The notes below the pieces were generated by a model, which was given only the letters and a program-made list of their open reading frames with translations, searched no databases and had not been told where the DNA came from. Source: Zobellia galactanivorans (lineage in GTDB: Bacteria; Bacteroidota; Bacteroidia; Flavobacteriales; Flavobacteriaceae). From it: 64,000 nt of DNA. The position numbers and the translations under genes are program-made. The stretch is taken from NCBI RefSeq assembly GCF_000973105.1, contig NC_015844.1, positions 1,043,501-1,107,500 on the forward strand, read 5' to 3'. Shown one piece after another: positions 34,932 through 45,038 of the stretch (its first letter is position 1; every line of letters begins with the position of its first letter).

Positions 34932-36074
34932 ATGGATTTCTCATTTTCGGAAGAACATTTAATGATCAGGCAGGCTGCTCGTGATTTTGCACAAAACGAA
35001 TTGTTACCTGGTGTGATCGAACGGGATGAAGCCCAAAAATTCCCCACAGAACAGATAAAGAAGCTAGGCGAACTCGGCTTCTTAGGGATGATGACCGACC
35101 CCAAATACAACGGAAGCGGTATGGACACCCTGTCTTACGTCATTGCCATGGAAGAGCTCTCAAAAGTAGATGCATCGACCTCGGTCGTGGTATCGGTGAA
35201 CAACTCATTGGTATGTTGGGGACTTGAAGCCTTTGGAAACGAGGAACAAAAGCAAAAATACCTGACACGATTGGCTTCCGGCGAAGTCATTGGTGCCTTC
35301 TGCCTTTCAGAACCAGAAGCCGGTAGCGATGCCACTTCGCAAAAAACCACCGCCATCGACAAAGGCGACCACTATATATTGAACGGTACCAAAAACTGGA
35401 TCACCAATGGCGGAACGGCCGACATCTACCTAGTAATAGCCCAGACCGACAGGGAAAAAGGACATAAAGGCATCAACGCCCTCATCGTTGAAAAAGGCAT
35501 GCCCGGTTTTGAAATAGGACCAAAAGAAAACAAGTTGGGCATCCGCGGAAGCGACACCCATTCCTTAATATTTAACGATGTCAAGGTTCCTAAAGAAAAC
35601 CGGATAGGCGAAGATGGCTTTGGCTTCAAATTTGCCATGAAGACCTTATCGGGAGGACGAATCGGTATAGCGGCCCAAGCCTTGGGTATTGCGGCCGGGG
35701 CCTATGAACTCGCCCTTAAATATTCAAAAGAAAGAAAGGCTTTCGGCACCGAAATAGCAAACCATCAGGCCATAGCCTTTAAATTGGCCGATATGCACGT
35801 ACAAATCGAAGCCGCCCGTAACCTCGTATATAGGTCCGCTTGGGACAAGGACCAAGGAAAAAATTACGACCTATCAAGCGCCATGGCCAAACTTTACGCA
35901 TCCCAAGTTGCCATGGACACCACTGTTGAAGCCGTACAAATACACGGAGGTAACGGCTTTGTCAAAGATTATCATGTAGAAAGACTGATGAGGGATGCCA
36001 AAATAACCCAGATTTACGAAGGAACCTCGGAAATTCAAAAAATCGTAATTTCACGAAGTATCTTAAAGGATTAA
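34932..36074 (+). CDS. Acyl-CoA dehydrogenase (short-chain type)
   Basis: The 380-residue flavoenzyme oxidises acyl-CoA to enoyl-CoA, passing electrons to ETF. The FAD-binding blocks FCLSEPEAGSDA and KNWITNGG are in place. The catalytic base is E363 in QIYEGTSEIQ at the C-terminal end, the position used by short- and medium-chain enzymes. The N-terminus starts directly with the family sequence, which supports the chosen start. The length is that of butyryl-CoA dehydrogenase-like members. Confidence 0.95.
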   Translation: MDFSFSEEHLMIRQAARDFAQNELLPGVIERDEAQKFPTEQIKKLGELGFLGMMTDPKYNGSGMDTLSYVIAMEELSKVDASTSVVVSVNNSLVCWGLEAFGNEEQKQKYLTRLASGEVIGAFCLSEPEAGSDATSQKTTAIDKGDHYILNGTKNWITNGGTADIYLVIAQTDREKGHKGINALIVEKGMPGFEIGPKENKLGIRGSDTHSLIFNDVKVPKENRIGEDGFGFKFAMKTLSGGRIGIAAQALGIAAGAYELALKYSKERKAFGTEIANHQAIAFKLADMHVQIEAARNLVYRSAWDKDQGKNYDLSSAMAKLYASQVAMDTTVEAVQIHGGNGFVKDYHVERLMRDAKITQIYEGTSEIQKIVISRSILKD

Positions 36075-36390
36075 AAAAAAGTCTAACGACCACCCCCGTT
36101 ATTTTTATCACAAACACCCCCCAAAGACAGACCTTTATATCACAAGACCATGAAAATTAAAGGGGGTACACCCCAAAAGTGAAGAAATATCACAAATACC
36201 CCCTTAAAAAACCTTTCACAGGTCTGTTGAATGTGCTAATTTTACCATTCTGATAAATTTAGCTCACATAAAAATCATATCTGAATATTTTTCAATGTTT
36301 TATTCTAAACGTTGAATTTTTATTTGATTTAAAAGAAATAGCTGCTAATTACTCATCAGAAACGCTATTTTTGAAGAAATACCATAATTT
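36075..36390. promoter_or_regulatory. gltB leader with three TATCACAA repeats and an inverted repeat
   Basis: This 316-base gap holds three copies of TATCACAA at 36106, 36138 and 36188. The first and third run on into ACACCCCCC and ATACCCCC. A GGGGGTAC block (36162-36169) mirrors the C-rich part. ACAGACCT (36127-36134) and AGGTCTGT (36220-36227) form an 8-bp inverted repeat. The cluster has the look of a regulator-binding region for the glutamate synthase genes, but no known operator is matched. Confidence 0.5.
36366..36373 (+). promoter_or_regulatory. -7 promoter element for gltB
   Basis: TATTTTTG matches TAnnTTTG exactly, 17 bases before the gltB start, which implies a very short 5' leader. 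No clear -33 TTTG is seen, which would fit an activated promoter. Confidence 0.45.
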
Positions 36391-39300
36391 ATGACGTTGA
36401 AGAAGCAAGGATTATACCTACCGGAATTTGAACATGATAACTGTGGCGCAGGTTTTATCTGTAGCCTTAAAGGGAAGAGGTCTAACGATATTATCCATAA
36501 GGCATTGGAGATATTGGACAAGTTGGAGCACCGTGGTGCGGTCAGCTCAGACGGAAAAACCGGTGATGGTGCAGGTATACTTATAGATATACCCCATGAC
36601 TTTTTTAAGGCCGTCTGCGATTTTGAACTCCCCGAACCGGGCGAGTATGCGGTTGGCAACATTTTTCTACCGCAAAAGGAAAACCAACGCAACTTCTGTA
36701 CTTCTACCTTTGAAGAGAACATAAAAAAACAAGGCCTAAAACTTTTGGGCTGGCGAGATGTTCCCGTAAACCGATCGATTCCCGGTCGTGTTGCCATGGA
36801 GACCGAGCCTTTTGTCAAGCAAATCTTCATTGCCAAGGAAAACAAGGAACAAGACTATTTCAACTTCAACCTAAAATTGTTCATTGCCAGAAAGGTCACC
36901 GAACATACCGTAATCAACTCTAAGCTTTCGGAAAGCAAGTTCTTTTACGTACCTAGCCTTTCTACAAAAATTATCATATTCAAAGGGCTTTTAATGCCCA
37001 AGGATATCAGCCTATATTACAAAGACCTGATGGACCCCCGCGTGGTAACCCGTTTATCATTGGTTCACCAACGTTTTTCCACCAACACCTTCCCTACTTG
37101 GGATTTGGCACAACCCTTTCGTTACATGTGCCACAACGGTGAGATAAATACACTTCGCGGTAACGTATCAAGAATGCGCTCACGTGAAGAATTACTGGAA
37201 AGTGATTGGTTCGGCGATGAAATAAAAAACATCTTACCGATCGTACTTCCCGGAAAATCGGATTCCGCTACCATGGACATGGTGGTCGAACTCTTATTGA
37301 TGACCGGTCGATCACTACCCGAGGTCATGATGATCTTGGTACCGGAAGCTTGGGAGAAAAACCCAGACATGTCAGAAGCCAAAAGAGCTTTCTACGAATA
37401 CCATTCATGTATGATGGAGCCTTGGGACGGACCTGCATCCGTACCTTTTACCGATGGAAACTACATTGGTGCGGTACTTGACCGTAACGGCCTACGCCCT
37501 TCTCGTTACACGGTAACCAAAAATGACTACGTAATCATGTCATCGGAAACCGGTGTATTGGACATCGCTCCCGAGAACGTAGAATTTCACGGTAGACTGG
37601 AGCCTGGAAAAATGTTCTTGGTCAACATGGAAGAAGGCCGTATCATCAACGATGAAGAAATCAAAGAAGAGATCGCCCAACGTCATCCGTACAAAGAATG
37701 GCTAGACAAGAATTTGGTTCACCTAAAGAATATACCTTATAATGATTGCCCATTATTTTTAGGGGAAGCTTCCCTTGAAAAGCGCAAGTCTGTTTTCGGC
37801 TATACGCTTGAAGATATCAATACCATTATACTTCCTATGGGTAAAACTGCCAAAGAACCTATCGGTTCAATGGGTTCAGATACCCCGATAGCGGTTTTAT
37901 CACAGCGTCCACAGTTGATCTATAATTACTTTCAACAATTATTCGCCCAGGTTACCAACCCACCATTGGACGGTATACGTGAAGAATTGATTACCGATAT
38001 CAGCCTTACCCTAGGTAGTGACCACAATATATTCGACTTTTCCGAATTGCATTGTCGAAAACTTAAAATTCAGAATCCGGTTATATCCAAGGAAGATTTG
38101 GATAAAATCAAAAACTACGATGCCAGTCCTGATTACAAAGTGGTTTCCATTCCTACCCTTTACGAAATAAACAGGGGGCACAATGGCCTTGAAGATGCAT
38201 TGGAATCTATTCTCGACCAAGCCTCTAAAGCTATTGACGAGGGTGCCAATATTATTATCCTATCCGATAGGAACGTGAGTGAAACCATGGCTCCTATACC
38301 CGCGCTATTGGCCTGTTCCTATGTAAACAGTGGCCTTCAAAGATTGGGCAAACGCAGCAAGCTAAGTGTTATCATAGAATCTGCAGAGCCAAGGGAAGTA
38401 CATCATTTCTGTTTATTGTTCGGCTTTGGGGCCAGCGCCATCAACCCGTACTTGGTAAACGAAATTATCGGCGAACAGATAGAAGAACACGACATCACCG
38501 ATATCACCTTTGAAGAGGCCGTCAAGAATTACAACAAAGCTATTGGCAAAGGTATCCTTAAGGTAATGAACAAAATAGGTATCTCTACCTTGAATTCTTA
38601 CCGTGGCTCACAGTTGTTTGAATGTATCGGAATCAACAGTCAGGTGGTTGAGAAATATTTCCCTAACACTCCGACCCGTATTCAAGGTATCGGTCTGTAC
38701 CAAATTGAAAAAGAAGTGGCCAAACGCCACAAGAAAGCCTTCAGCACAAAAGAAGTGGCCGCCAACCTTGATTTGGAAATGGGCGGGGAATACCGCTGGA
38801 GACGTGAAGGCGAAAAGCATATGTTCAATCCGTTAACCGTAGCTAAATTACAGAAAGCCGTACGTGGTAACGAGAATGACACCTATAAGGAGTACGCTCA
38901 AATGGTCAACGAACAGTCAAAAAATTTGATGACTATCCGCGGTTTGTTCGAGTTCTCTAATTACGACCCTATTCCTTTGGACGAAGTAGAGCCATGGACG
39001 GAAATCGTGAAGCGCTTTAAGACGGGAGCCATGTCTTATGGCTCGATCAGTAAAGAAGCCCATGAAAACTTGGCCATAGCCATGAACCGTATTGGCGGAA
39101 AAAGTAATTCCGGTGAAGGCGGGGAAGATGCCGAGCGTTTTTACAAAAACGCCACAGGTGATTGGAGAAACAGTGCAATAAAACAAGTGGCCTCAGGTCG
39201 TTTCGGCGTAACTTCCGATTACCTGACCAATGCCAAGGAAATACAGATTAAAATGGCACAGGGTGCCAAACCGGGAGAAGGTGGTCAACTACCTGGTCCA

Positions 39301-40899
39301 AAGGTGAACCCATCCATTGCCAAAACTAGAAATTCCACTCCTTATGTAGGATTGATTTCACCTCCACCGCATCACGATATTTACTCCATTGAAGACCTTT
39401 CGCAGTTGATCTACGATTTAAAATCGGCCAACCGTGAAGCACGTATCAACGTAAAACTGGTTTCCGAAGTTGGTGTAGGTACCGTTGCCGCTGGGGTTTC
39501 AAAAGCGAAAGCCGATGTAATTCTTATCTCCGGATTTGATGGAGGTACGGGAGCTTCGCCATTAACTTCCTTAAAACACGCGGGTCTTCCTTGGGAACTT
39601 GGTATTGCGGAAGCGCAACAAACCTTGGTCATGAACGACCTTAGAAATAGAATCGTTCTTGAATGTGACGGTCAGCTCAAGACCGGTCGCGATGTCGCTA
39701 TAGCCTGTTTATTAGGAGCGGAAGAGTTCGGTTTTGCTACCGCCCCACTTGTTGCCTCTGGTTGTGTTATGATGCGCGTTTGCCACTTAAACACTTGCCC
39801 GGTAGGTATTGCGACCCAAAACCCTGAACTACGTAAGAAATTCGCAGGTAAACCGGAACACGTTGTAAACTACATGTACTTTGTAGCACAAGAGCTACGT
39901 GAGATTATGGCCCAGTTAGGTTTCAGGACCATAAACGAAATGGTAGGCCAGGTTCAGAAATTAGACCGCAAAAAAGCGATCGACCATTACAAATCTGCAG
40001 GTATCGACCTTACCCCGATCCTCTATCAAGTAGACGTACCGGCAGGAACCAAGTTCTATAACACCCAAAAGCAAACGCATGATATCGACAAATCGATAGA
40101 GTTCGAGATTATTGCCAAAGCGAATCCGTCGTTATTCAGAAAGGAAAAGCTGACGCTAGACTTCCCGATCAAAAACACGGACCGTGCCGTTGGGGCGATC
40201 ATCAGTAATGAGATCTCAAAAATATACGGAGCACAAGGATTGCCCATAAACACCCTGAAATTGAACTTTACAGGTTCCGCGGGCCAAAGTTTTGGAGCTT
40301 TCGCCACTAGGGGCTTGACCATGACCGTCAACGGAAACACCAATGACTACCTTGGAAAAGGACTATCAGGTGCCAAACTGGTGATCAAAGTACCGGAAGG
40401 CTCTACCATTGTTCCCGAAGACAACGTTATTACAGGTAACGTTACCTTATACGGAGCAACGGCAGGTCGCGCCTACATCAACGGAAAGGCCGGCGAACGT
40501 TTCTGTGTCCGTAATTCGGGCGCCAAAGCGGTAGTAGAAGGAATCGGAGATCACGGTTGCGAGTATATGACCGGAGGGGTTGCCGTAATTCTTGGTGACG
40601 TAGGTAGAAACTTCGGAGCAGGTATGAGCGGTGGTATAGCCTATATCTTTGACGAGAAGAATACCTTTAGAAAGAAATGTACCAACGAAGACTTGAATCT
40701 ACTTGAAGTCAACGAAGACAACGATATCAAGGAACTAAAAGACCTCATCGAAAGTCACTACAACTCGACTTTGAGTCCTCTAGCGCAACGCATTCTAGAG
40801 AACTGGGAAGATTGCCTACCTAAATTTGTCAAAGTCTTACCTGAAGAATACAAACAGGCATTACTACGTATGGAAAGAGAAAAATTAGAAACTATTTAA
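36391..40899 (+). CDS. gltB: Glutamate synthase large subunit GltB
   Basis: The 1502-residue enzyme contains all GltB domains. The N-terminal amidotransferase has its nucleophile C18 in FEHDNCGAGFI, exposed after loss of a 17-residue propeptide. Then come the central domain, the FMN-binding synthase domain (from about residue 880, with KSNSGEGGEDAERF and GAKPGEGGQLPG), the 3Fe-4S cysteines around CHLNTCPVGIATQ, and the C-terminal beta-helix rich in Gly (GxxxG repeats such as GATAGRAYINGKAGERF). It converts glutamine and 2-oxoglutarate to two glutamates. It is followed after nine bases by gltD. Confidence 0.98.
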   Translation: MTLKKQGLYLPEFEHDNCGAGFICSLKGKRSNDIIHKALEILDKLEHRGAVSSDGKTGDGAGILIDIPHDFFKAVCDFELPEPGEYAVGNIFLPQKENQRNFCTSTFEENIKKQGLKLLGWRDVPVNRSIPGRVAMETEPFVKQIFIAKENKEQDYFNFNLKLFIARKVTEHTVINSKLSESKFFYVPSLSTKIIIFKGLLMPKDISLYYKDLMDPRVVTRLSLVHQRFSTNTFPTWDLAQPFRYMCHNGEINTLRGNVSRMRSREELLESDWFGDEIKNILPIVLPGKSDSATMDMVVELLLMTGRSLPEVMMILVPEAWEKNPDMSEAKRAFYEYHSCMMEPWDGPASVPFTDGNYIGAVLDRNGLRPSRYTVTKNDYVIMSSETGVLDIAPENVEFHGRLEPGKMFLVNMEEGRIINDEEIKEEIAQRHPYKEWLDKNLVHLKNIPYNDCPLFLGEASLEKRKSVFGYTLEDINTIILPMGKTAKEPIGSMGSDTPIAVLSQRPQLIYNYFQQLFAQVTNPPLDGIREELITDISLTLGSDHNIFDFSELHCRKLKIQNPVISKEDLDKIKNYDASPDYKVVSIPTLYEINRGHNGLEDALESILDQASKAIDEGANIIILSDRNVSETMAPIPALLACSYVNSGLQRLGKRSKLSVIIESAEPREVHHFCLLFGFGASAINPYLVNEIIGEQIEEHDITDITFEEAVKNYNKAIGKGILKVMNKIGISTLNSYRGSQLFECIGINSQVVEKYFPNTPTRIQGIGLYQIEKEVAKRHKKAFSTKEVAANLDLEMGGEYRWRREGEKHMFNPLTVAKLQKAVRGNENDTYKEYAQMVNEQSKNLMTIRGLFEFSNYDPIPLDEVEPWTEIVKRFKTGAMSYGSISKEAHENLAIAMNRIGGKSNSGEGGEDAERFYKNATGDWRNSAIKQVASGRFGVTSDYLTNAKEIQIKMAQGAKPGEGGQLPGPKVNPSIAKTRNSTPYVGLISPPPHHDIYSIEDLSQLIYDLKSANREARINVKLVSEVGVGTVAAGVSKAKADVILISGFDGGTGASPLTSLKHAGLPWELGIAEAQQTLVMNDLRNRIVLECDGQLKTGRDVAIACLLGAEEFGFATAPLVASGCVMMRVCHLNTCPVGIATQNPELRKKFAGKPEHVVNYMYFVAQELREIMAQLGFRTINEMVGQVQKLDRKKAIDHYKSAGIDLTPILYQVDVPAGTKFYNTQKQTHDIDKSIEFEIIAKANPSLFRKEKLTLDFPIKNTDRAVGAIISNEISKIYGAQGLPINTLKLNFTGSAGQSFGAFATRGLTMTVNGNTNDYLGKGLSGAKLVIKVPEGSTIVPEDNVITGNVTLYGATAGRAYINGKAGERFCVRNSGAKAVVEGIGDHGCEYMTGGVAVILGDVGRNFGAGMSGGIAYIFDEKNTFRKKCTNEDLNLLEVNEDNDIKELKDLIESHYNSTLSPLAQRILENWEDCLPKFVKVLPEEYKQALLRMEREKLETI

Positions 40900-40908
40900 A
40901 GTCGAGAA

Positions 40909-42375
40909 ATGGGAAAGATTACAGGATTTTTGGAATTCGATAGAAAAGTAGAATCGTACGCACCTGTTGAAGAACGCGTTAAAAATTATCATGAGTTCAC
41001 CCTTCCGTTAAAGGAACCCGAACTTAAAGAACAAGGAGCCAGATGTATGGACTGTGGCATTCCTTTTTGCCATAGCGGTTGCCCATTGGGCAATTTGATT
41101 CCCGATTTTAACGATGCGGTGTATCGTGGTAAATGGGACAAGGCGGCCAAGATTTTACACTCAACGAACAATTTTCCCGAATTTACGGGTAGACTTTGTC
41201 CGGCACCTTGTGAAGAAGCTTGTGTACTAGGCATCAATGAAGACCCCGTGACCATTGAGAATATTGAAAAAAATATTGTGGAAACGGCCTTTAAAAAAGG
41301 ATGGGTAGTTGCCGAACCCCCTGCTACAAGAACCGGTAAAAAAGTTGCCGTAGTAGGTTCGGGTCCTGCCGGTCTTGCCGCTGCGCAACAATTGAATAGA
41401 GCCGGTCATTTGGTAACCGTTTTTGAAAGGGACGAAAAACCAGGAGGACTTTTACGTTACGGTATTCCTGATTTTAAGATGGAAAAAAACGTTATCGACC
41501 GACGATTGAAGGTTCTTGAGGAAGAAGGAATCGTATTTAAATGTGGGGTCCATGTAGGAAAGGATATTACCGGACCGGAACTACAAGACGAATTTGACGC
41601 CATTGTTTTATCGGGCGGGGCTACGGTTCGCAGAAACCTCCCCATTGAAGGTGCCGATTTAAAAGGCGTGGTTCAAGCTATGGATTTCCTTCCACAAAAC
41701 AATAGAAGAGTAGACGGAGTCAAAGAGTTCGAAAACGAAATCATGGCCACTGGAAAAGACGTTGTCGTTATCGGTGGTGGTGATACCGGATCCGACTGTA
41801 TCGGAACATCGATCAGACACGGGGCAAAATCCGTATCAAACTTTGAGATCATGCCTATGGGCACGGTCGAAAGACCTGAAAGTCAACCTTGGCCTTTCTG
41901 GCCCATGCGTTTGAAAACAAGTACTTCCCACAAAGAAGGGGCCGAACGTTTTTTCAGCATCTCGACCAAGAAGTTTTTGGGTGACGAGAATGGCAACCTA
42001 AAAGGTCTTATTACTTCTGAAGTAGAATGGATCAGGGAACCTGGAAAATCCATGGTACTAAAAGAGGTTGAAGGCACCGAAAAAGAATGGAAGTGCGAAT
42101 TAGCGCTTTTAGCATTAGGATTCACCGGTTCTGAAATGACGGTAGCGGAACAATTGGGCGTAGAGGCCGATGCCCGCACCAATATCAAGGCCAGCGAACA
42201 AGACTATATGACCAATGTACCCGGTGTGTTTGCAGCGGGCGACCAAAGACGTGGCCAATCATTAATCGTTTGGGCCATTTCCGAAGGACGTCAAGCAGCC
42301 CACCATGTAGACACCTATCTTATGGGCGAATCTGCCTTACCATTGAAAGGTGAGGGTGATTTACCAAGGGTATAA
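40909..42375 (+). CDS. gltD: Glutamate synthase small subunit GltD
   Basis: The 488-residue flavoprotein supplies electrons from NAD(P)H to GltB. The N-terminal cysteine motifs CMDCGIPFCHSGCPLG and LCPAPCEEACVLG bind iron-sulfur clusters. The FAD motif is VAVVGSGPAGLAAAQQL, and the NAD(P)H motif is VVVIGGGDTGSDCIG. The C-terminal GVFAAGDQRRGQSLIVWA block binds FAD. It ends just before a strong terminator at 42411-42445. Confidence 0.97.
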   Translation: MGKITGFLEFDRKVESYAPVEERVKNYHEFTLPLKEPELKEQGARCMDCGIPFCHSGCPLGNLIPDFNDAVYRGKWDKAAKILHSTNNFPEFTGRLCPAPCEEACVLGINEDPVTIENIEKNIVETAFKKGWVVAEPPATRTGKKVAVVGSGPAGLAAAQQLNRAGHLVTVFERDEKPGGLLRYGIPDFKMEKNVIDRRLKVLEEEGIVFKCGVHVGKDITGPELQDEFDAIVLSGGATVRRNLPIEGADLKGVVQAMDFLPQNNRRVDGVKEFENEIMATGKDVVVIGGGDTGSDCIGTSIRHGAKSVSNFEIMPMGTVERPESQPWPFWPMRLKTSTSHKEGAERFFSISTKKFLGDENGNLKGLITSEVEWIREPGKSMVLKEVEGTEKEWKCELALLALGFTGSEMTVAEQLGVEADARTNIKASEQDYMTNVPGVFAAGDQRRGQSLIVWAISEGRQAAHHVDTYLMGESALPLKGEGDLPRV

Positions 42376-42410
42376 CCCAGGGTTAGTTTTATAGAACTAG
42401 AATTTATACG

Positions 42411-42445
42411 ATCCAACCCAATTCAATTTGGGTTGGATTTTTTTT
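42411..42445 (+). terminator. Intrinsic terminator after gltD
   Basis: A perfect 10-bp stem pairs atccaaccca with tgggttggat around an eight-base loop and is followed by eight T. It separates gltD from the DMT-family gene. Confidence 0.93.
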
Positions 42446-42487
42446 ACCCACGAGGCTACCGTAAAAAAGCCTCATCGCCTTCCTATT

Positions 42488-43342
42488 ATGAACATTAGAA
42501 AAGTTCTCTTTTACATGATCATCAGTGCCCTGGCGTTCACCTTAATGAACGTAGCGGTAAAACAGTTGCAGCACTACAGCGTATACCAAATCGTACTCTT
42601 TAGGGGTTTTGGCTCCTTTTTACTCACCATGGCCATATTAAAACGTTTAAAAGTCCCCATTCTAGGGAACAATAAAAAACTCTTGGTGCTACGTGCCATC
42701 GTTGGAACCAGTTCCATGACATTGTTTTTTATGTCATTAAAATACCTGTCGGCAGGCACGGCCGTTTCCCTACGTTATTTGGCCCCTATATTTTCGGCCA
42801 TCTTTGCCATCTACCTATTAAAGGAAAAAATAAAACCGCTACAATGGCTGTTCTTTATCATCTCATTCTTGGGGGTCTTGATCCTTAAAGGGCTTGATAG
42901 CCACTTAGACAATACGGGCTTGGCCCTGGTGTTTGCCGCAGCCATATTGAGCGGACTCGTCTACATTATCATAAGCAAAATAGGAAAGGGCGACCACCCC
43001 ATTGTAATCGTCAATTACTTTATGTTTACCGCAACGGTGTTTGGCGGCATACTCGCCATACCTACTTGGAACACCCCTATAGGAAGCGACTGGCTCTTTT
43101 TTGCCACCTTGGGTGTTTTCGGGTTTATAGGACAGCTCTATATGACCAAGGCCTTTCAAATTGCCTCGAACAACCTTGTTGCCCCCTTCAAGTACTTAGA
43201 AGTACTATTTACGGGACTTATCGGATTCATGTGGTTGGGAGAAACGTATACCCAATGGAGTCTGCTCGGGATATTATTAATTATCGCAGGCCTAGTAATG
43301 AATGTACTTTACAAGGCCCGCGACAAGAGGTATAATCTTTAA
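42488..43342 (+). CDS. EamA/DMT family transporter
   Basis: The 284-residue protein has ten predicted transmembrane helices in two EamA repeats, the layout of drug/metabolite exporters. I start at ATG 42488, beginning MNIRKVLFYM, because an earlier in-frame ATG at 42428 lies inside the gltD terminator. The block FMSLKYLSAGTAVSLRYLAPIF in the first repeat (with Leu and Ser spacing) and APFKYLEVLFTGLIGF in the second are typical. Its substrate is unknown. Confidence 0.87.
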   Translation: MNIRKVLFYMIISALAFTLMNVAVKQLQHYSVYQIVLFRGFGSFLLTMAILKRLKVPILGNNKKLLVLRAIVGTSSMTLFFMSLKYLSAGTAVSLRYLAPIFSAIFAIYLLKEKIKPLQWLFFIISFLGVLILKGLDSHLDNTGLALVFAAAILSGLVYIIISKIGKGDHPIVIVNYFMFTATVFGGILAIPTWNTPIGSDWLFFATLGVFGFIGQLYMTKAFQIASNNLVAPFKYLEVLFTGLIGFMWLGETYTQWSLLGILLIIAGLVMNVLYKARDKRYNL

Positions 43343-43429
43343 ATCCCTTCTCTACCCAATGCTTTTGAATCCGTTGCCCAATTTATGATCTATAGGACAC
43401 ACGATTCCCCTCGAAAACTCAAAATTTAC

Positions 43430-44977
43430 CTAGCCCCCATTTTGGACCTTGGCATATATTTCCGTTAAGGACAGCTGATCCCCCATTGTTTGCTGAAGTT
43501 CCATTAAATCGACAAAAAGTGTTTCCACCTTTTTAGAATAGTTCTTGTCGTCCGCTAGGTCGTTCATTTCATTGGGATCATTTTTTAAATCGAACAAAAG
43601 AACCTTCCCTATTTTCGGATATACAATAAGTTTGAAACCATCTTTACGAATCATACGCTGAACATCGATATAAGCGCCGTATATACCATCGTAATGACTT
43701 TCTTGCCGTTCACCCTTGATGATATCCAAAAAGCTATGAAATTGTACGGCCTCCGGCTTGTCTACATGGGCCAGGTCTAAAGTCGTGGCCATAATATCCT
43801 GAAGATAGACATCTTGATCTAAAAGCTTGCCCTTGGGTATTCCCGGGCCAACGACCATCATGGGAATACGCACGCTATGATCGAACATACTTTGTTTTCC
43901 GATCAATCCATGATGTCCCACTGAAAGTCCGTGATCGGCACCGAAAAAGATATAGGTATTGTCCATTTTACCGCTCGCCTCCAAGGCATCGAGTATTTTC
44001 CCTATCTGTTCGTCCATATGGGTGAGCAAGGCGTAATATTCCTGTCGGTGTACCTTTACCGCATATTCCGTTCTCGGATACGGCGCCAAGGCTTCGTCCC
44101 TAAGGCTCGGTGGATTTCCCATATCATCCTTCCAAGGGTACTCAGGCATGAAATTATCAGGAACCTTGATATCTTTCACCGGGTACATATCTAGAAAACG
44201 TTGTGGGGCCTGCCTCGGATCATGAGTGGCATTAAAGGCCAAATACATAAAGAAGGGGTCCTCTTTTTTCTTTGCCTTTTCTATAAATGAAAGGGCATCG
44301 TCACGAACCACTTCGCTCCAGTGCTTTCCACCTTCCCAAAAACCACCTTGCAAGGTATCGGTAGGCGACCATTCGGTATCGTCGGGGCCTGTTGGGCGAC
44401 CATACCCCAAAGGCATATAATCGTTCCAATCTTTCATATCACCAGACTCCTTTTTCCATTTTTTTATGGCCGCACCGAGCTGCCCGGCCTTATCCCCAGG
44501 CATCCCCGGACGGATATGTTGAGCTTCCTTGAAAACGGTTGCCGCCGGCGCCTGAACATGCCACTTCCCTGTCATATACGTGTCGTAGCCCTGCTTTTCC
44601 AACAACTTTCCCCAAGTTTGGCTCAATGCCGTTGAATCGCCTTTGGCCCAGGCCGCACTTCTCTTTTGGGCGTTCCAAATATAGCTTCCTGAAATGATCA
44701 TGGCACGTGAGGCCACGCAAATCGCACCGTTCCATCCTCCCATATTGTAGGCATGGGAAAAAGAGGTACCGCCATTTACCAATCGGTCTAAATTAGGGGT
44801 ATGGACCTCATCGAAACCAAGGGCCCTTATACTCTCAAAAGTTTGGTCATCGGCAAACAGAAAAACAAAATTGGGTTTATTGTCTTCCTTATTGTTCCTT
44901 TCGGCCCCTGTAGGTTTACAAGCCCCCAATAACAATAGTGCCAGTAAAGGCAAATAACAGCTTATGCTTTTATACAT
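43430..44977 (-). CDS. Sulfatase lipoprotein, Cys-type with CxAxR motif
   Basis: The 515-residue protein has a lipoprotein signal ending LLGAC (C20). The sulfatase fold is clear: metal-binding D43-D44 in FLFADDQTF, the formylglycine site C87-V-A-S-R91, GKWHVQAP, and the later metal residues in FFGADHGLSVGHHG. The motif is CxAxR where most relatives have CxPxR. C87 must be oxidised to formylglycine by a maturase not encoded here. It would remove sulfate from glycans near the cell surface. It follows the second sulfatase gene after 61 bases on the same strand. Confidence 0.93.
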   Translation of the reverse strand: MYKSISCYLPLLALLLLGACKPTGAERNNKEDNKPNFVFLFADDQTFESIRALGFDEVHTPNLDRLVNGGTSFSHAYNMGGWNGAICVASRAMIISGSYIWNAQKRSAAWAKGDSTALSQTWGKLLEKQGYDTYMTGKWHVQAPAATVFKEAQHIRPGMPGDKAGQLGAAIKKWKKESGDMKDWNDYMPLGYGRPTGPDDTEWSPTDTLQGGFWEGGKHWSEVVRDDALSFIEKAKKKEDPFFMYLAFNATHDPRQAPQRFLDMYPVKDIKVPDNFMPEYPWKDDMGNPPSLRDEALAPYPRTEYAVKVHRQEYYALLTHMDEQIGKILDALEASGKMDNTYIFFGADHGLSVGHHGLIGKQSMFDHSVRIPMMVVGPGIPKGKLLDQDVYLQDIMATTLDLAHVDKPEAVQFHSFLDIIKGERQESHYDGIYGAYIDVQRMIRKDGFKLIVYPKIGKVLLFDLKNDPNEMNDLADDKNYSKKVETLFVDLMELQQTMGDQLSLTEIYAKVQNGG

Positions 44978-45038
44978 GATTTTTGGTTTATTATTTTAAT
45001 TATCTAAGTAGTTCATACCCTTTTAAAGGAAAGGCAAA

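Noticed and set aside
42428..42487. N-terminal extension of the DMT transporter
   Set aside because: It begins within the gltD terminator hairpin, and the family start fits the ATG at 42488.
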